A DNA stretch of 64,000 nucleotides, from assembly GCF_023008165.1 (NCBI RefSeq), contig NZ_JAKQZA010000003.1, positions 434,001 through 498,000 on the forward strand, in the 5' to 3' direction. Shown here in pieces: positions 49,881 through 59,422 of the stretch; the stretch's first letter is position 1, and the number at the start of each line of letters is the position of its first letter. This stretch comes from Kordiimonas laminariae. Lineage in GTDB: Bacteria; Pseudomonadota; Alphaproteobacteria; Sphingomonadales; Kordiimonadaceae. The notes under the pieces are model-generated. The model was not told the DNA's origin. It saw only the letters and a list, made by a program, of their open reading frames with translations, and made no database searches. The position numbers and the translations under genes are program-made.

Positions 49881-52451
49881 ATGTTGCAAACACACACACT
49901 CTTTAAAGCAGCATCCATCTTGGCACTCAGCGTAGCAGCTTCGGCACATTTGGGTACAGCAGATGCCACAGCTGATCAAATGCAAGAAATACACCCTGAA
50001 GCCTGGCCTAAACTCACTTCGCCAATCAAACATGATCAAGCACTTGAAGACCGTATCAGTGTAATCATGGCGAAAATGTCTATTGAAGATAAAGTAGGCC
50101 AAACCATTCAGGGTGAACTTAGGCACCTAACCCCTGAAGACGTAAGAAAATACAGGCTCGGTTCAGTACTAAATGGCGGCGGCTCTCAACCATATGGAAA
50201 GAAGATTGCCACACCAGAAGACTGGCTACGCCTTGCAGATGAATTCTACGATGCGTCTATGGACACATCAGAAGGCGGCATTGCCATTCCTATTTTGTGG
50301 GGAACAGATGCAGTGCACGGCCATAATAATGTTAAAGGCGCTACTATTTTCCCGCACAATATTGGGTTGGGAGCAGCGCGGAACCCAAATCTTATTCGTC
50401 AGATTGGCCATGCTACAGCACGTGAAGTGCGTGTAACAGGGCAAGAATGGTCCTTCGCGCCCACCCTTGCGGTCGTGCGGGATGATCGGTGGGGTCGCAC
50501 CTATGAAAGCTACTCCGAGCACCCCCAAATTGTTGCAGACTATGCGAAAGCCATGGTGGAAGGCATTCAGGGTGCGGCCAACACTGATACATTCCTGACC
50601 GGCGATCATGTGATCGCATCTGCTAAGCATTTCCTTGGAGATGGCGGCACTGATGGCGGCAAAGACCAGGGCGATAATATAGACAGTGAAGAAACCCTCC
50701 GGGATATCCATGCTGCCGGTTATGTAACAGCACTTGATGCTGGCGTTCAGACTGTAATGGCATCCTTCAGCGGCTGGAACGGCAGGAAAATGCATGGCAG
50801 GAAAATGCTGCTCACTGATGTACTGAAGGGCCAGATGGATTTTGACGGTTTCATTGTTGGGGATTGGAACGGCCACGGACAAGTACAGGGCTGTACTAAC
50901 GAAAACTGCCCTGAGACCTATAACGCTGGCCTTGATATGGTGATGGTGCCGGAAGACTGGAAAGCGCTTTATCATAACACCGTTTCACAAGTGAAAGATG
51001 GTACTATTCCGCTGGAGCGCCTTGATGATGCAGTACGCCGTATCCTCAGAGTAAAAATTCGTGCCGGCCTTTTTGATGGTGGCAAGCCTTCAAGCCGGGC
51101 ACTCGCCGCAAAAACCGAGGTTCTTGGGCATAGAGACCACCGCGCTTTAGCGCGACAAGCAGTAAGAGAAAGCCTTGTTCTTCTTAAAAATAACGATGGT
51201 CTTCTACCTATCAAGCCAAACAGTACAATTCTTGTAACTGGCGACGGTGCAGATAATATCGGTAAACAATCTGGCGGCTGGACCCTTTCCTGGCAGGGTA
51301 ACGATAACCAGAACAGCGATTTCCCGGGCGGCACATCCATCTGGGACGGCATTAAAGAGGCAGCTGACAATAACGGTAGTAAAGCTACCTTAAGCGCCGA
51401 CGGTTCTTATGCCGAAAAGCCTGACGTGGCTATCGTAGTATTTGGCGAAAATCCTTATGCCGAATTTCAGGGCGACCGGGATTATCTGGCATATGGTTCC
51501 AGTAAAAACAACGAGGTTGAACTGCTCAGGAAATATCAGGCCGCGGGTATTAAAACTGTTGCCGTGTTCCTGAGCGGTCGACCTCTTTATACAACGCCTG
51601 AGCTGAATGCCTCAGATGCCTTCGTAGCTGCATGGCTACCGGGCTCACAAGGCGCTGGAGTTGGTGATGTTATTCTTTCAGGCCAAGACGGAAATCCTTC
51701 CAATGATTTCAAGGGAAAACTAAGCTTCTCCTGGCCTGAAAGAGCTGATCAAGGCCCCCTGAACGTGGGTGATGAACACTATGCGCCGCTCTTTGCCTAT
51801 GGATACGGTCTCTCATACACAGACAGCAAAAACCTCCCTGTCCTTGAAGAATTTGCAGTGCCGGAAACGGCTAACAGCGATTACTTCTTCAATGATGGCG
51901 TCGTGTCCCCGTATAAGCTTTTTGTAACCGCAGAACCAGCGTGGAGCCTGGAGATTGCGAACAATGGTGGTGAGCTTAAAGTTGCGGAACAGATCGCCGT
52001 AGAATTGGTAGACCGCAATGTGCAGGAAGATGCACGCCGTATCAGCTTCTCAGGCCAAGCCCAAGCCGCAGCAATGCTCAAAATCTTTGATACGCTTGAC
52101 CTAAGCCGCGAAACAAACGGCGATATGCAGCTTGGCATGACTATTCGGGTAGACAGCAAACCAGAGGGCCCGGTTTATCTGGGCATGGGCTGCGGCAACG
52201 AATGTTTTGGCGGCGTTGATATCGCAGAGCGCCTATCAAACTTCACTACTGGAGAATGGGTCAACGTCAACGTACCTCTCAAATGTTTCCGCGCTGCAGG
52301 TGCTGATATGGAAAAGCTGGAAACACTATGGCGTGTTGGTACCGATAAACCCTTTGCTTTCACTATCAACAAAGTAGGGCTTGTACCGCCACAAGCTGAT
52401 CTCAGTTGCCCACCTATAATCAAAAAAATAGACGGGATAAAACAAGACTAA
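49881..52451 (+). CDS. glycoside hydrolase family 3 beta-glucosidase / exo-glucanase
   Basis: An 856-residue exported GH3 enzyme (signal peptide ending near ALSVAASA). The N-terminal barrel has the catalytic nucleophile in GFIVGDWNGHGQVQ (Asp of the SDW-type motif) and the substrate-binding KHFLGDGGTDGGKDQG. The second domain has SGGWTLSWQG and FVAAWLPGSQGAGVGDVILSGQ. The C-terminal region (from about residue 670) is a carbohydrate-binding-like jelly roll as in marine ExoP-type exo-1,3/1,4-beta-glucanases. Its neighbours (LacI, symporter, receptor) support beta-glucan or cello-oligosaccharide use. Confidence 0.92.
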   Translation: MLQTHTLFKAASILALSVAASAHLGTADATADQMQEIHPEAWPKLTSPIKHDQALEDRISVIMAKMSIEDKVGQTIQGELRHLTPEDVRKYRLGSVLNGGGSQPYGKKIATPEDWLRLADEFYDASMDTSEGGIAIPILWGTDAVHGHNNVKGATIFPHNIGLGAARNPNLIRQIGHATAREVRVTGQEWSFAPTLAVVRDDRWGRTYESYSEHPQIVADYAKAMVEGIQGAANTDTFLTGDHVIASAKHFLGDGGTDGGKDQGDNIDSEETLRDIHAAGYVTALDAGVQTVMASFSGWNGRKMHGRKMLLTDVLKGQMDFDGFIVGDWNGHGQVQGCTNENCPETYNAGLDMVMVPEDWKALYHNTVSQVKDGTIPLERLDDAVRRILRVKIRAGLFDGGKPSSRALAAKTEVLGHRDHRALARQAVRESLVLLKNNDGLLPIKPNSTILVTGDGADNIGKQSGGWTLSWQGNDNQNSDFPGGTSIWDGIKEAADNNGSKATLSADGSYAEKPDVAIVVFGENPYAEFQGDRDYLAYGSSKNNEVELLRKYQAAGIKTVAVFLSGRPLYTTPELNASDAFVAAWLPGSQGAGVGDVILSGQDGNPSNDFKGKLSFSWPERADQGPLNVGDEHYAPLFAYGYGLSYTDSKNLPVLEEFAVPETANSDYFFNDGVVSPYKLFVTAEPAWSLEIANNGGELKVAEQIAVELVDRNVQEDARRISFSGQAQAAAMLKIFDTLDLSRETNGDMQLGMTIRVDSKPEGPVYLGMGCGNECFGGVDIAERLSNFTTGEWVNVNVPLKCFRAAGADMEKLETLWRVGTDKPFAFTINKVGLVPPQADLSCPPIIKKIDGIKQD

Positions 52452-52547
52452 AGCACCATAACGGTCAGTTGGTTGGGCTGGTTTGCCGGAATTCTCATAG
52501 TGTGCGATACTCTATCGGTGTCGCACACAGGAATTAAAGGCCACCAG

Positions 52548-53075
52548 ATGAAACACCGTTCAGCTGCTCAACGTATTTTCGTGATAACGATGATATTGCT
52601 TTCCGTGCCACTTGTAGCCATGCAGTTCACAACTGAAGTAAACTGGAGTGCGGGTGATTTTCTGGTAGCCGCCATTCTCATTGCTGGTGCTCTCTGCACC
52701 TATGAATTTATGACCTTGAAATCCAGGCAATATTACTACCGTATTGCCGCAGGTTTATCAGCTCTCAGTTTTTTGCTTTTGGTTTGGGTAAACCTTGCTG
52801 TTGGGATTATTGGCAATGAAGCCAATCCAGCCAATCTGGTATATTTTGGTATATCTATCGCTGCAGTGGTTGGTGCCTTGATCAGCCGTTTCAAACCCAC
52901 AGGGATGAGCTACACACTTATTGCCACCGCTCTCTTACAAGCAGCGATAGCTCTTACAGTATATCTGGCAGGCTTGGGGCAGATATTCATGTTATCAGCC
53001 GGGTTCATAGCTATTTGGCTGGTAGCCGCATGGTTTTTCAGAAAAGCGGCTACACAAACACCATCATTCTCTTAA
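52548..53075 (+). CDS. hypothetical membrane protein
   Basis: A 175-residue protein with about five hydrophobic helices and little hydrophilic sequence. It begins with an amphipathic basic segment (MKHRSAAQRIFVITMILLSVPLVAMQF). The ATG at 52548 was chosen over an in-frame start at 52473 because the extra N-terminus is not membrane-like. No family can be named. It follows the GH3 gene on the same strand by about 95 bases and ends four bases before the convergent GlxA-type regulator. Confidence 0.6.
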   Translation: MKHRSAAQRIFVITMILLSVPLVAMQFTTEVNWSAGDFLVAAILIAGALCTYEFMTLKSRQYYYRIAAGLSALSFLLLVWVNLAVGIIGNEANPANLVYFGISIAAVVGALISRFKPTGMSYTLIATALLQAAIALTVYLAGLGQIFMLSAGFIAIWLVAAWFFRKAATQTPSFS

Positions 53076-53078
53076 TAC

Positions 53079-54026
53079 TCACGTCCCCGTAGAGATGGCA
53101 AAACGTGCCCGGTAATCTCTCGGCGTTAATCCCATTACCTTATGGAATATCCGGCGAAATGCGCCCGGGTCCTGGTAACCCACCTGCCACGCGATCTGAT
53201 CTACACTTTGGCTCGTAAGTTCCATCAATTCTCTCGCTTTCCCGATTCTGAGGTGCTGCAAATACTCAGATGGACTAAAACCTGTGGCCTGCTGAAAACG
53301 GCGTATAAAGGTGCGACTAGACAAGCCGGAAAACTCTGTCATTTCCTTCACTGTAATTGCCTCCACAAACCCAGACTGGAGCCACTGCTGTACTTTCAGA
53401 ACTGCACTATCACCATGAGACAGAGAAGGCGAAAAAACACTATAAAAACGTTGTTCTCTTTCACCGGGATCAACCAGTAAAAATTTCGCCGTTTTGAGCA
53501 TAATGGCTGGCCCTAAAAACCTATCTACCAGCTTAAGCCCCAAATCAATCCATGCCATAACGCCGCCAGCGGTGATAAGGTCGCCATCATCCACAAGCAT
53601 ACGCTCAACATTCAGTTCAACATCAGGGTAGCTGCTTTCAAATTGGCTCGCCAGATCCCAATGGGTGGTAGCCGTACGTCCATCAAGCAAACCTGCTTCA
53701 GCAAGCAGGAACGCACCAGCACATACCGAACACATTAAAACGCCGTCGCCATATAATTTCTGAAGATCAGCTCTAAATATACCGGCGGTACTGAGAATAT
53801 CTCCATGCAAACTTGGCGGCAGGATAAGGGCAGACAAAGGGGCACACTTTTGGGCACACAGTTCGGTCAAAACCTCTATTTTCAGGGGTCTGTGCCCAAA
53901 AGTGTGCCCAGCCTCCCTGTGAAGTCTCTCAGCCGTTTCAAACAGATCCAAAAGCCCATAAACCGCCGCATTTTGCGCCCCGGGATATTTAAAAATACCA
54001 ATATGAATATCAGGTGATGTTACCAT
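53079..54026 (-). CDS. GlxA-type AraC regulator with DJ-1/PfpI domain
   Basis: A 315-residue regulator. Residues 1-180 form a DJ-1/PfpI amidase-like domain with the cysteine elbow MCSVCAGAFLLAEAG, and the rest is an AraC helix-turn-helix (VKEMTEFSGLSSRTFIRRFQQATGFSPSEYLQHLRIGKARELMELT...DQIAWQVGYQDPGAFRRIFHKVMGLTPRDYRARF). It is divergent from an isochorismatase-fold hydrolase and a GST, its likely targets. A perfect 19-bp inverted repeat (53840-53858 and 53891-53909) is embedded in the coding sequence, coding for AGHTFGH on one side and CAQKCAP on the other. Confidence 0.9.
   Translation of the reverse strand: MVTSPDIHIGIFKYPGAQNAAVYGLLDLFETAERLHREAGHTFGHRPLKIEVLTELCAQKCAPLSALILPPSLHGDILSTAGIFRADLQKLYGDGVLMCSVCAGAFLLAEAGLLDGRTATTHWDLASQFESSYPDVELNVERMLVDDGDLITAGGVMAWIDLGLKLVDRFLGPAIMLKTAKFLLVDPGEREQRFYSVFSPSLSHGDSAVLKVQQWLQSGFVEAITVKEMTEFSGLSSRTFIRRFQQATGFSPSEYLQHLRIGKARELMELTSQSVDQIAWQVGYQDPGAFRRIFHKVMGLTPRDYRARFAISTGT
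53840..53909. repeat. perfect 19-bp inverted repeat inside a gene
   Basis: GGGCACACTTTTGGGCACA at 53840-53858 and its exact complement TGTGCCCAAAAGTGTGCCC at 53891-53909, with a 32-base spacer. Each arm also contains two GGGCACA units. It lies in the coding sequence of the GlxA-type regulator near its N-terminal part. Confidence 0.9.
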
Positions 54027-54120
54027 ATGGCAGATTTAGCATGAAATATGTCACATATGCCAATCCTCAAACCATCCCAAGCTTCTTATTTTAGCTTTCA
54101 AGCAATAAGGAGACCCTGAA

Positions 54121-54666
54121 ATGAGCAATCAAGCCCTCATCATTATCGATCTGCAAAATGATTATTATCCCGGCGGAAAATGGGAACTACACGGTATTGA
54201 ACAAGCTTCTGAAAACGCTGTAAAAATCCTTTCTAACGCTCGGGAAAAGAACCTCCCTGTTTTCCATGTGCATCATGAATTTCTGATGGAAAACCCGCCT
54301 TTCTTTGCTCCTGGAAGCGAAGGTGCCAACATCCATGAAACGCTGAAGCCAATAGAAGGAGAAGCAACAGTTCTCAAGCATCAGGTAAATGCTTTCCGCG
54401 ACACCAATCTTAAAGAACTTCTTGATGAAAAAGGTGTTGAAAAAATAACCATTATCGGTGCCATGAGCCACATGTGCATTGATGCCGCCACGCGTGCAGC
54501 CGCAGATTACGGTTATCAGGTTACAGTGGTTGAAGATGCCTGCGCCTCCCGCGATTTGGAGTTTGAAAACAAGACGGTGAAAGCAGTAGATGTTCACGCA
54601 GCCTATATGTCAGCGCTCGGTTTTGCATACGCGAATGTGATCTCCACCAAAACTTATTTAGGTTAA
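54121..54666 (+). CDS. isochorismatase-fold cysteine hydrolase
   Basis: A 181-residue cysteine hydrolase. The catalytic triad is visible: Asp in LIIIDLQNDYYPGG, Lys in VLKHQVNAF, and Cys in GAMSHMCIDAATRAAADYG. The HHEF and DACASRDLEFEN segments also match. Such enzymes act on nicotinamide, isochorismate or small amides; no specific substrate can be told. It has an AAGGAG ribosome binding site and is divergent from the GlxA-type regulator. The GST gene follows by 23 bases in the same transcript. Confidence 0.9.
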   Translation: MSNQALIIIDLQNDYYPGGKWELHGIEQASENAVKILSNAREKNLPVFHVHHEFLMENPPFFAPGSEGANIHETLKPIEGEATVLKHQVNAFRDTNLKELLDEKGVEKITIIGAMSHMCIDAATRAAADYGYQVTVVEDACASRDLEFENKTVKAVDVHAAYMSALGFAYANVISTKTYLG

Positions 54667-54689
54667 TGAGTTAGAGGAAAGGAAATCCC

Positions 54690-55337
54690 ATGCCTGCAAC
54701 ACTTTACCATGCGCCTCTCGCCTGCTCACTAGCTGCTCGTTTCGCAGCCGCTGAAGGTGGCGTACCGCTTGATATTGAATACCTGAACTTGCGCACCAAA
54801 GAGCTGGAAAAAGGTGGTTCATTTCTTGATGTAAACCCACTTGGGCAGGTTTCTGTGCTCAAGCCAGAGGATCAGCCATTCATCACTGAAACTGCAGCTA
54901 CAATTTTGTGGATCCAGTCTCAATCAGAAAATACCTCTTTTCGTATAGACCCGTCCCATCCTGACTATTTCCAGATGATACGCTGGCTTGGTTTCTGCGC
55001 CACAGAGCTGCACAAACAAATCTTCCGTATCGTTTTTTACGGCGAAGCAACGGATGATGTGAAAGACCGAATTCGGGATTTAGCGCCTCAGCGATTTGAA
55101 TTTCTTGATAGGCATCTAACGGACAGACCATATTTGCTCGGCGACCATTTCACAGCAGCAGATGCATATCTTACATGGTTTTTCGTTTTATCGGACCGCG
55201 CTCAACTTGACGCTTCAGGCTATAAAAACCTAAGCGCATACAGTGAGCGTACATTAAGCCGTCCGCTTATTGCAGAGCTTATCATAAGCGATACTGCAAA
55301 AGACGAAGCAATGAATCAGCAAATTCTACCCAAATAG
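54690..55337 (+). CDS. glutathione S-transferase family protein
   Basis: A 215-residue GST-like protein with an N-terminal thioredoxin-fold region (LYHAPLACSLAARFAAAEGGVPLDIEYLNLRTKE...VNPLGQVSVLKPEDQPFITETAAT) and a C-terminal helical domain (LTDRPYLLGDHFTAADAYLTWFF). The segment NPLGQVSVL and the acidic ITETAAT bear the glutathione site. It probably detoxifies an electrophile together with the cysteine hydrolase. It has a GAGG-type ribosome binding site. Confidence 0.9.
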   Translation: MPATLYHAPLACSLAARFAAAEGGVPLDIEYLNLRTKELEKGGSFLDVNPLGQVSVLKPEDQPFITETAATILWIQSQSENTSFRIDPSHPDYFQMIRWLGFCATELHKQIFRIVFYGEATDDVKDRIRDLAPQRFEFLDRHLTDRPYLLGDHFTAADAYLTWFFVLSDRAQLDASGYKNLSAYSERTLSRPLIAELIISDTAKDEAMNQQILPK

Positions 55338-55341
55338 CCAA

Positions 55342-55375
55342 AAGCAATAACATCTACTTTATGGTGTTATTGCTT
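55342..55375 (+). terminator. hairpin after the GST gene
   Basis: Perfect 11-base arms, AAGCAATAACA (55342-55352) and TGTTATTGCTT (55365-55375). Only a weak T-rich stretch follows, so it is a probable, not certain, terminator. It is the boundary between the GST transcript and the AT-rich promoter region of the secretion locus. Confidence 0.6.
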
Positions 55376-55595
55376 ATCTCTTTGATATTTTAGTTAAAAC
55401 AAATTTAAATCAATTGCTTCAATAACTTATATAAATTCTTCCAAAAAAATTCCCACATTTTCGCCACAATTTAGACAAGCACTAAATAATCAATTAGTTG
55501 TGATCACATCCTTATTGACAACTTATTGTTTTATTCGACTAAATCTATCCAAAGTTTAGCCAGTAATAAGTCAAATTCAATCGTGGGGGTTGAGT
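55376..55595 (+). promoter_or_regulatory. AT-rich upstream region of the peptide-secretion locus
   Basis: About 220 bases without a gene, strongly AT-rich. A TTGACA at 55515-55520 with a TAAAT/CTAAAT-like stretch about 18 bases later is the best promoter candidate. No clear operator repeat was seen. Confidence 0.35.
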
Positions 55596-56837
55596 GTGTT
55601 TCGTAGTGAAGCTCTAAATGCACAAAAACAGAAGGTACACGGAGATGTGTTTCTAACGCAGCCCATACCTATCACCACGATTACACTTCTGATTGCTGCT
55701 ATCGTTACAGTGTTAATGATTTTATTGTTTACAGGCTCATATGCACGAAGCGAAAGAGTTGCTGGTTATCTCGTCCCTTCAAAAGGCCTCGTTAAAATAC
55801 AGGCCAGCCAATTTGGTGTTCTCCAAAATCTCTATGTGAAAGAAGGCAACCTAGTTGAAGAAGGGCAAGCCCTTGTAGATATTTTAATTGCCCCTAATGC
55901 TGCGGATGGAAGTAGTTTTATTGATCGAGGCCTCGCGGCTGTTCAGCATCAATACACCTTAATTGATACCCAAATCACACTTGAAGAAAACCAGCTGGAA
56001 TCTGAACTGGCAAAACTGTCATCAGATCAAAAAGAGCTTACGCTCCGCATTCAATCTTTAAACCAGCAATTAGGTATCCAAAGAAAAATCACAGCGTCCG
56101 CTGAAGCAGCCTACAAGGATGTTCAGGAAATTCTCGGCAAAGGATACATCAGCAAGGTTGAATCTGAACGCCGCCATCAAACATGGTTGGCACAACAAGC
56201 ACAGGAACAGTTACGGGAGCAAGAACTTGTTGAGGCGAATGCCCGCAATGAGCAGCTACAAATCCGTTTAAATCAGGTTTCCACAGAAAGCCAACAACGT
56301 ATTACCCGTCTGGCAAATCAAAAATCTGAACTCGATAGCCGTAAAGCGGAATTGGAAGGCAGACAAGCCTATACCATCACCTCCCCTGTAAAAGGGAAAG
56401 TTGTAAGCCTCTCCATTAGGAACGCAGGCAGATCTGTACAGGGTGGCCAACCTCTTCTGGCGATATTACCGGAAGGCAGCACCCTTGAAGCTGAATTGTT
56501 CGTGCCCAGCCGCGCAGCAGGCTTTGTAAAAGAAGGGCAGGAAGTTCAGTTACTCTATGATGCCTTCCCCTACCAACGCTTTGGTAGCCATGCGGCAACA
56601 TTAAAAAGTGTCACGGAAACAATCCTTTCCCCAACGGAAACACTCGCTCCCTTTGAGATTCAAGAACCTGTGTACCGGGTGGTTGCCAATCTGAAATCTG
56701 ATCAAATTGTGACAGGTGAACAGTCAATCAATTTACAGGGCGGCATGACCTTACAGGCAAATATCATTCTGGAACGCCGAAGTTTTATGGAATGGCTTCT
56801 GGAACCTTTGAAATCAATAGGAGCCTCAAACGATTAA
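55596..56837 (+). CDS. HlyD-family secretion adaptor of the peptide locus
   Basis: A 413-residue membrane fusion protein: one N-terminal membrane helix (ITLLIAAIVTVLMILLFTGSY), a lipoyl-like segment (GVLQNLYVKEGNLVEEGQALV), a long coiled coil (residues about 115-260), a second lipoyl half (AYTITSPVKGKVVSLSIRNAG) and a beta-barrel domain. It resembles the CvaA/bacteriocin-export branch. The start is a GTG at 55596 with GGGGG six bases upstream; the preceding TTG has the site touching it. It would join the inner-membrane C39 exporter to an outer-membrane channel, which is not encoded in this window. Confidence 0.85.
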   Translation: MFRSEALNAQKQKVHGDVFLTQPIPITTITLLIAAIVTVLMILLFTGSYARSERVAGYLVPSKGLVKIQASQFGVLQNLYVKEGNLVEEGQALVDILIAPNAADGSSFIDRGLAAVQHQYTLIDTQITLEENQLESELAKLSSDQKELTLRIQSLNQQLGIQRKITASAEAAYKDVQEILGKGYISKVESERRHQTWLAQQAQEQLREQELVEANARNEQLQIRLNQVSTESQQRITRLANQKSELDSRKAELEGRQAYTITSPVKGKVVSLSIRNAGRSVQGGQPLLAILPEGSTLEAELFVPSRAAGFVKEGQEVQLLYDAFPYQRFGSHAATLKSVTETILSPTETLAPFEIQEPVYRVVANLKSDQIVTGEQSINLQGGMTLQANIILERRSFMEWLLEPLKSIGASND

Positions 56838-56926
56838 AGAATTTGGTTTCTCTGAAACCAGATAGAGGCATCAGCCTCACATAACAAAGGCAATAATGCC
56901 AATTATCAACTTGTGGAGTAACAAAC

Positions 56927-57121
56927 ATGAATAAATTTGAAGAACTAAACCTGATTGAACTTGATCTTGTAAATGGTGCAGGCAATGGCCTTTTTGCCTC
57001 TGAAGAAGATGCTATTGCATGTGAAGGCGATGAAATTACAAGTGTGGCTGACTTTGGCCCGCAAGGTAATACCATTTTCTTTGGCTCTTCTGGCAGTACA
57101 GGCTCCAGAATTCCTCGCTAA
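56927..57121 (+). CDS. putative leader-bearing secreted peptide 1 (Gly-Ala type)
   Basis: A 64-residue precursor. The N-terminal part NKFEELNLIELDLVNGA follows the double-glycine leader pattern (acidic, with L-x-x-x-E-L-x-x-V before a small pair) but ends in Gly-Ala rather than Gly-Gly. The predicted mature part, about 46 residues from GNGLF, is acidic then Ser/Gly-rich and has one cysteine. The gene has a GGAG ribosome binding site and lies between the adaptor and the C39 exporter, so secretion by this exporter is likely. Function is inferred from leader and place only. Confidence 0.7.
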   Translation: MNKFEELNLIELDLVNGAGNGLFASEEDAIACEGDEITSVADFGPQGNTIFFGSSGSTGSRIPR

Positions 57122-57146
57122 TATCTCAAATACTTCAGGCTAAAAT

Positions 57147-59366
57147 ATGCAGTCCACACTCAATCTTTCCGGCAAATCACGCCTTCCGCTTATTCGGCAG
57201 AATGAAGCGGCTGAGTGTGGGCTTGCATCTTTAGCTATGGTGGCGGGGTATTATGGTTTCAAAACCGACCTCGCCACTTTACGCCGCAGATACGCGGCCG
57301 GGCTTCAAGGTATGACCCTGAGACATATTATTGAAGTGGCAACCAAAATGGAATTTGCCACGCGCCCAATTAAAGTACCCCTAGAGATGATTGATCAGGT
57401 AAAATTACCTGCCGTTCTTCATTGGGATATGAGCCATTTTGTGGTGCTTAAATCTGTTGGCAAAAACAAAATGGTGGTTCATGATCCTGCTCTTGGTGAA
57501 CGAACCTATACCACTGAAGAATTTTCTGATCACTTTACAGGGGTTGCGCTTGAACTCACACCGTCAGAAACATTCGAAAAACGGGAAGAAAAAACCACAC
57601 TTCGCCTGACAGATTTATGGGGCCGTATGTTTGGCCTCAAACGAAACCTCGTTCAGGTTTTCATTCTGTCTGTTGTATTGCAGCTTTTTGTACTCGCAAG
57701 CCCTTTTTATCTGCAAATTGCTGTGGACGAAGTGCTTACCAAATTTGATACAGACCTTCTTTTTGTACTCGCATTAGGGTTCGCTGGCTTCACCCTTATC
57801 AATGTACTTACACAAACTCTGCGAGGGTATGTGCTGCTCTATTTCGGTAGCATGATGAGTTACCAGATGGTTGGAAATCTTTTCCGACACCTTCTTAAAT
57901 TGCCCATTGATTTCTTCGAGAAGCGCCATATTGGCGATATTGTCTCACGTTTTGGTTCCATGGAACCGATTAAGGCCATGCTCACAGAAGGGCTAATTGC
58001 CAGCCTGATTGACGGTATGATGGCTCTTACCACACTTGTGCTGATGTTTATCTACAGCCCTACGCTGGCTGCAATCGCACTTACTGCATGGGCGCTTTAT
58101 CTGGTCCTTCGGATGATGTTTTACCGCCCTTTCCGGCAAGCGCAGGAAGATGCCATCATCGCACGAGCAAAAGAACAAACAACCTTTATGGAAACTGTTC
58201 GCGGCATGACCAGTTTGAAACTGTTTGGCGGTGAAAGCGAACGTACAGGCATGTGGCAGAACCGCTATGCCGAAGTGATCAATACCAATGCCAAAAATTC
58301 AAAGCTCGGCATCTGGTTTCAGAGCGCAAATTCAGGCATCTTCGGCATTGAACATATCATTCTTATTTATGTGGCAGTGCAGATGGTATTAAGCGCTGAT
58401 TTTAGCGTGGGAATGATTTTTGCCTTTATGGCGTACAAACGGAACTTCACCGATAAAGCAACAGCGCTTGTTGAAAAGGCCATAGAATACCGCATGCTCA
58501 GCCTGCATCTTGAGCGTATCGCAGATATCGCCCATGCGGAACAGGAAGAACAGCCTCTGGATATACCGCAAACCGTTGAACAACCACCGCTTACGGGTGA
58601 AATCATCCTCCAGAATATTCGTTACAGATACGCTGACAACACACCGGACGTTCTTAAAAACGTGAACCTGCACATTAAAACTGGAGAATCTGTTGCGATC
58701 GCAGGCCCAAGTGGATGCGGAAAAACAACGCTGCTCAAGATTATGACCGGGCTTTTTAAACCAAATGAAGGCCAGGTGCTGCTCGGGGATACATCTCTTT
58801 CAGATTATGGACTTACCAAATACCGCAAACATATTGGTGTGGTTATGCAGGAAGATGATCTTTTTGCAGGTTCCATCTCCGAGAACATCGCCTTTTTCGA
58901 CCCGGAAACCGATATGGAACGCGTGATAGCAGCTGCGAAAGCCGCCCAGATTCATAATGAAATCATGGCAATGCCTATGAACTATGAAAGCCTTGTAGGG
59001 GATATGGGTTCGGCCCTCAGCGGCGGCCAAAAACAGCGTATTATGCTGGCCCGCGCGCTCTACAGACAACCCAAGATCCTGTTTATGGATGAAGGTACTG
59101 CACATCTGGATGTGGCAACCGAGCACATGGTGAACCAATCAATCGCGAACCTCGGTATCACTCGCATCATTATCGCCCACAGGCCAGAAACCATCCGCTC
59201 CGCTAACCGTGTGCTGGAGATGAAAGGCGGTGAGCTTGCGGAACAAATCAACACACAACAGAATTTAGAGAGCTTCAATGCTGTCAGTGAACATTTGCAA
59301 ACTACTGATAGCATGAAGGCAGGCATGAATGGTTCATCTCTGCAAACTGAAGGAGCGAATGGATGA
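57147..59366 (+). CDS. C39-peptidase ABC exporter (bacteriocin-type)
   Basis: A 739-residue exporter. The N-terminal C39 peptidase has Gln18, catalytic Cys24 in NEAAECGLASLAMV, His97 in HWDMSHFVV and Asp113 in VHDPA, so it should cut double-glycine leaders. Six membrane helices follow (about 165-450). The ATPase has Walker A GPSGCGKTT, Q-loop VMQEDDLFAG, signature LSGGQKQR and Walker B ILFMDEGTAHLD. The Gly in DEGT is slightly unusual. It is a CvaB-type transporter, found here with four leader-bearing peptides and an HlyD adaptor. Confidence 0.94.
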   Translation: MQSTLNLSGKSRLPLIRQNEAAECGLASLAMVAGYYGFKTDLATLRRRYAAGLQGMTLRHIIEVATKMEFATRPIKVPLEMIDQVKLPAVLHWDMSHFVVLKSVGKNKMVVHDPALGERTYTTEEFSDHFTGVALELTPSETFEKREEKTTLRLTDLWGRMFGLKRNLVQVFILSVVLQLFVLASPFYLQIAVDEVLTKFDTDLLFVLALGFAGFTLINVLTQTLRGYVLLYFGSMMSYQMVGNLFRHLLKLPIDFFEKRHIGDIVSRFGSMEPIKAMLTEGLIASLIDGMMALTTLVLMFIYSPTLAAIALTAWALYLVLRMMFYRPFRQAQEDAIIARAKEQTTFMETVRGMTSLKLFGGESERTGMWQNRYAEVINTNAKNSKLGIWFQSANSGIFGIEHIILIYVAVQMVLSADFSVGMIFAFMAYKRNFTDKATALVEKAIEYRMLSLHLERIADIAHAEQEEQPLDIPQTVEQPPLTGEIILQNIRYRYADNTPDVLKNVNLHIKTGESVAIAGPSGCGKTTLLKIMTGLFKPNEGQVLLGDTSLSDYGLTKYRKHIGVVMQEDDLFAGSISENIAFFDPETDMERVIAAAKAAQIHNEIMAMPMNYESLVGDMGSALSGGQKQRIMLARALYRQPKILFMDEGTAHLDVATEHMVNQSIANLGITRIIIAHRPETIRSANRVLEMKGGELAEQINTQQNLESFNAVSEHLQTTDSMKAGMNGSSLQTEGANG

Positions 59367-59422
59367 CCGCTAAACCATTCCATTCGCCCCAATCCATAAC
59401 ATGAAGAAATGGAGGCAGTCAT

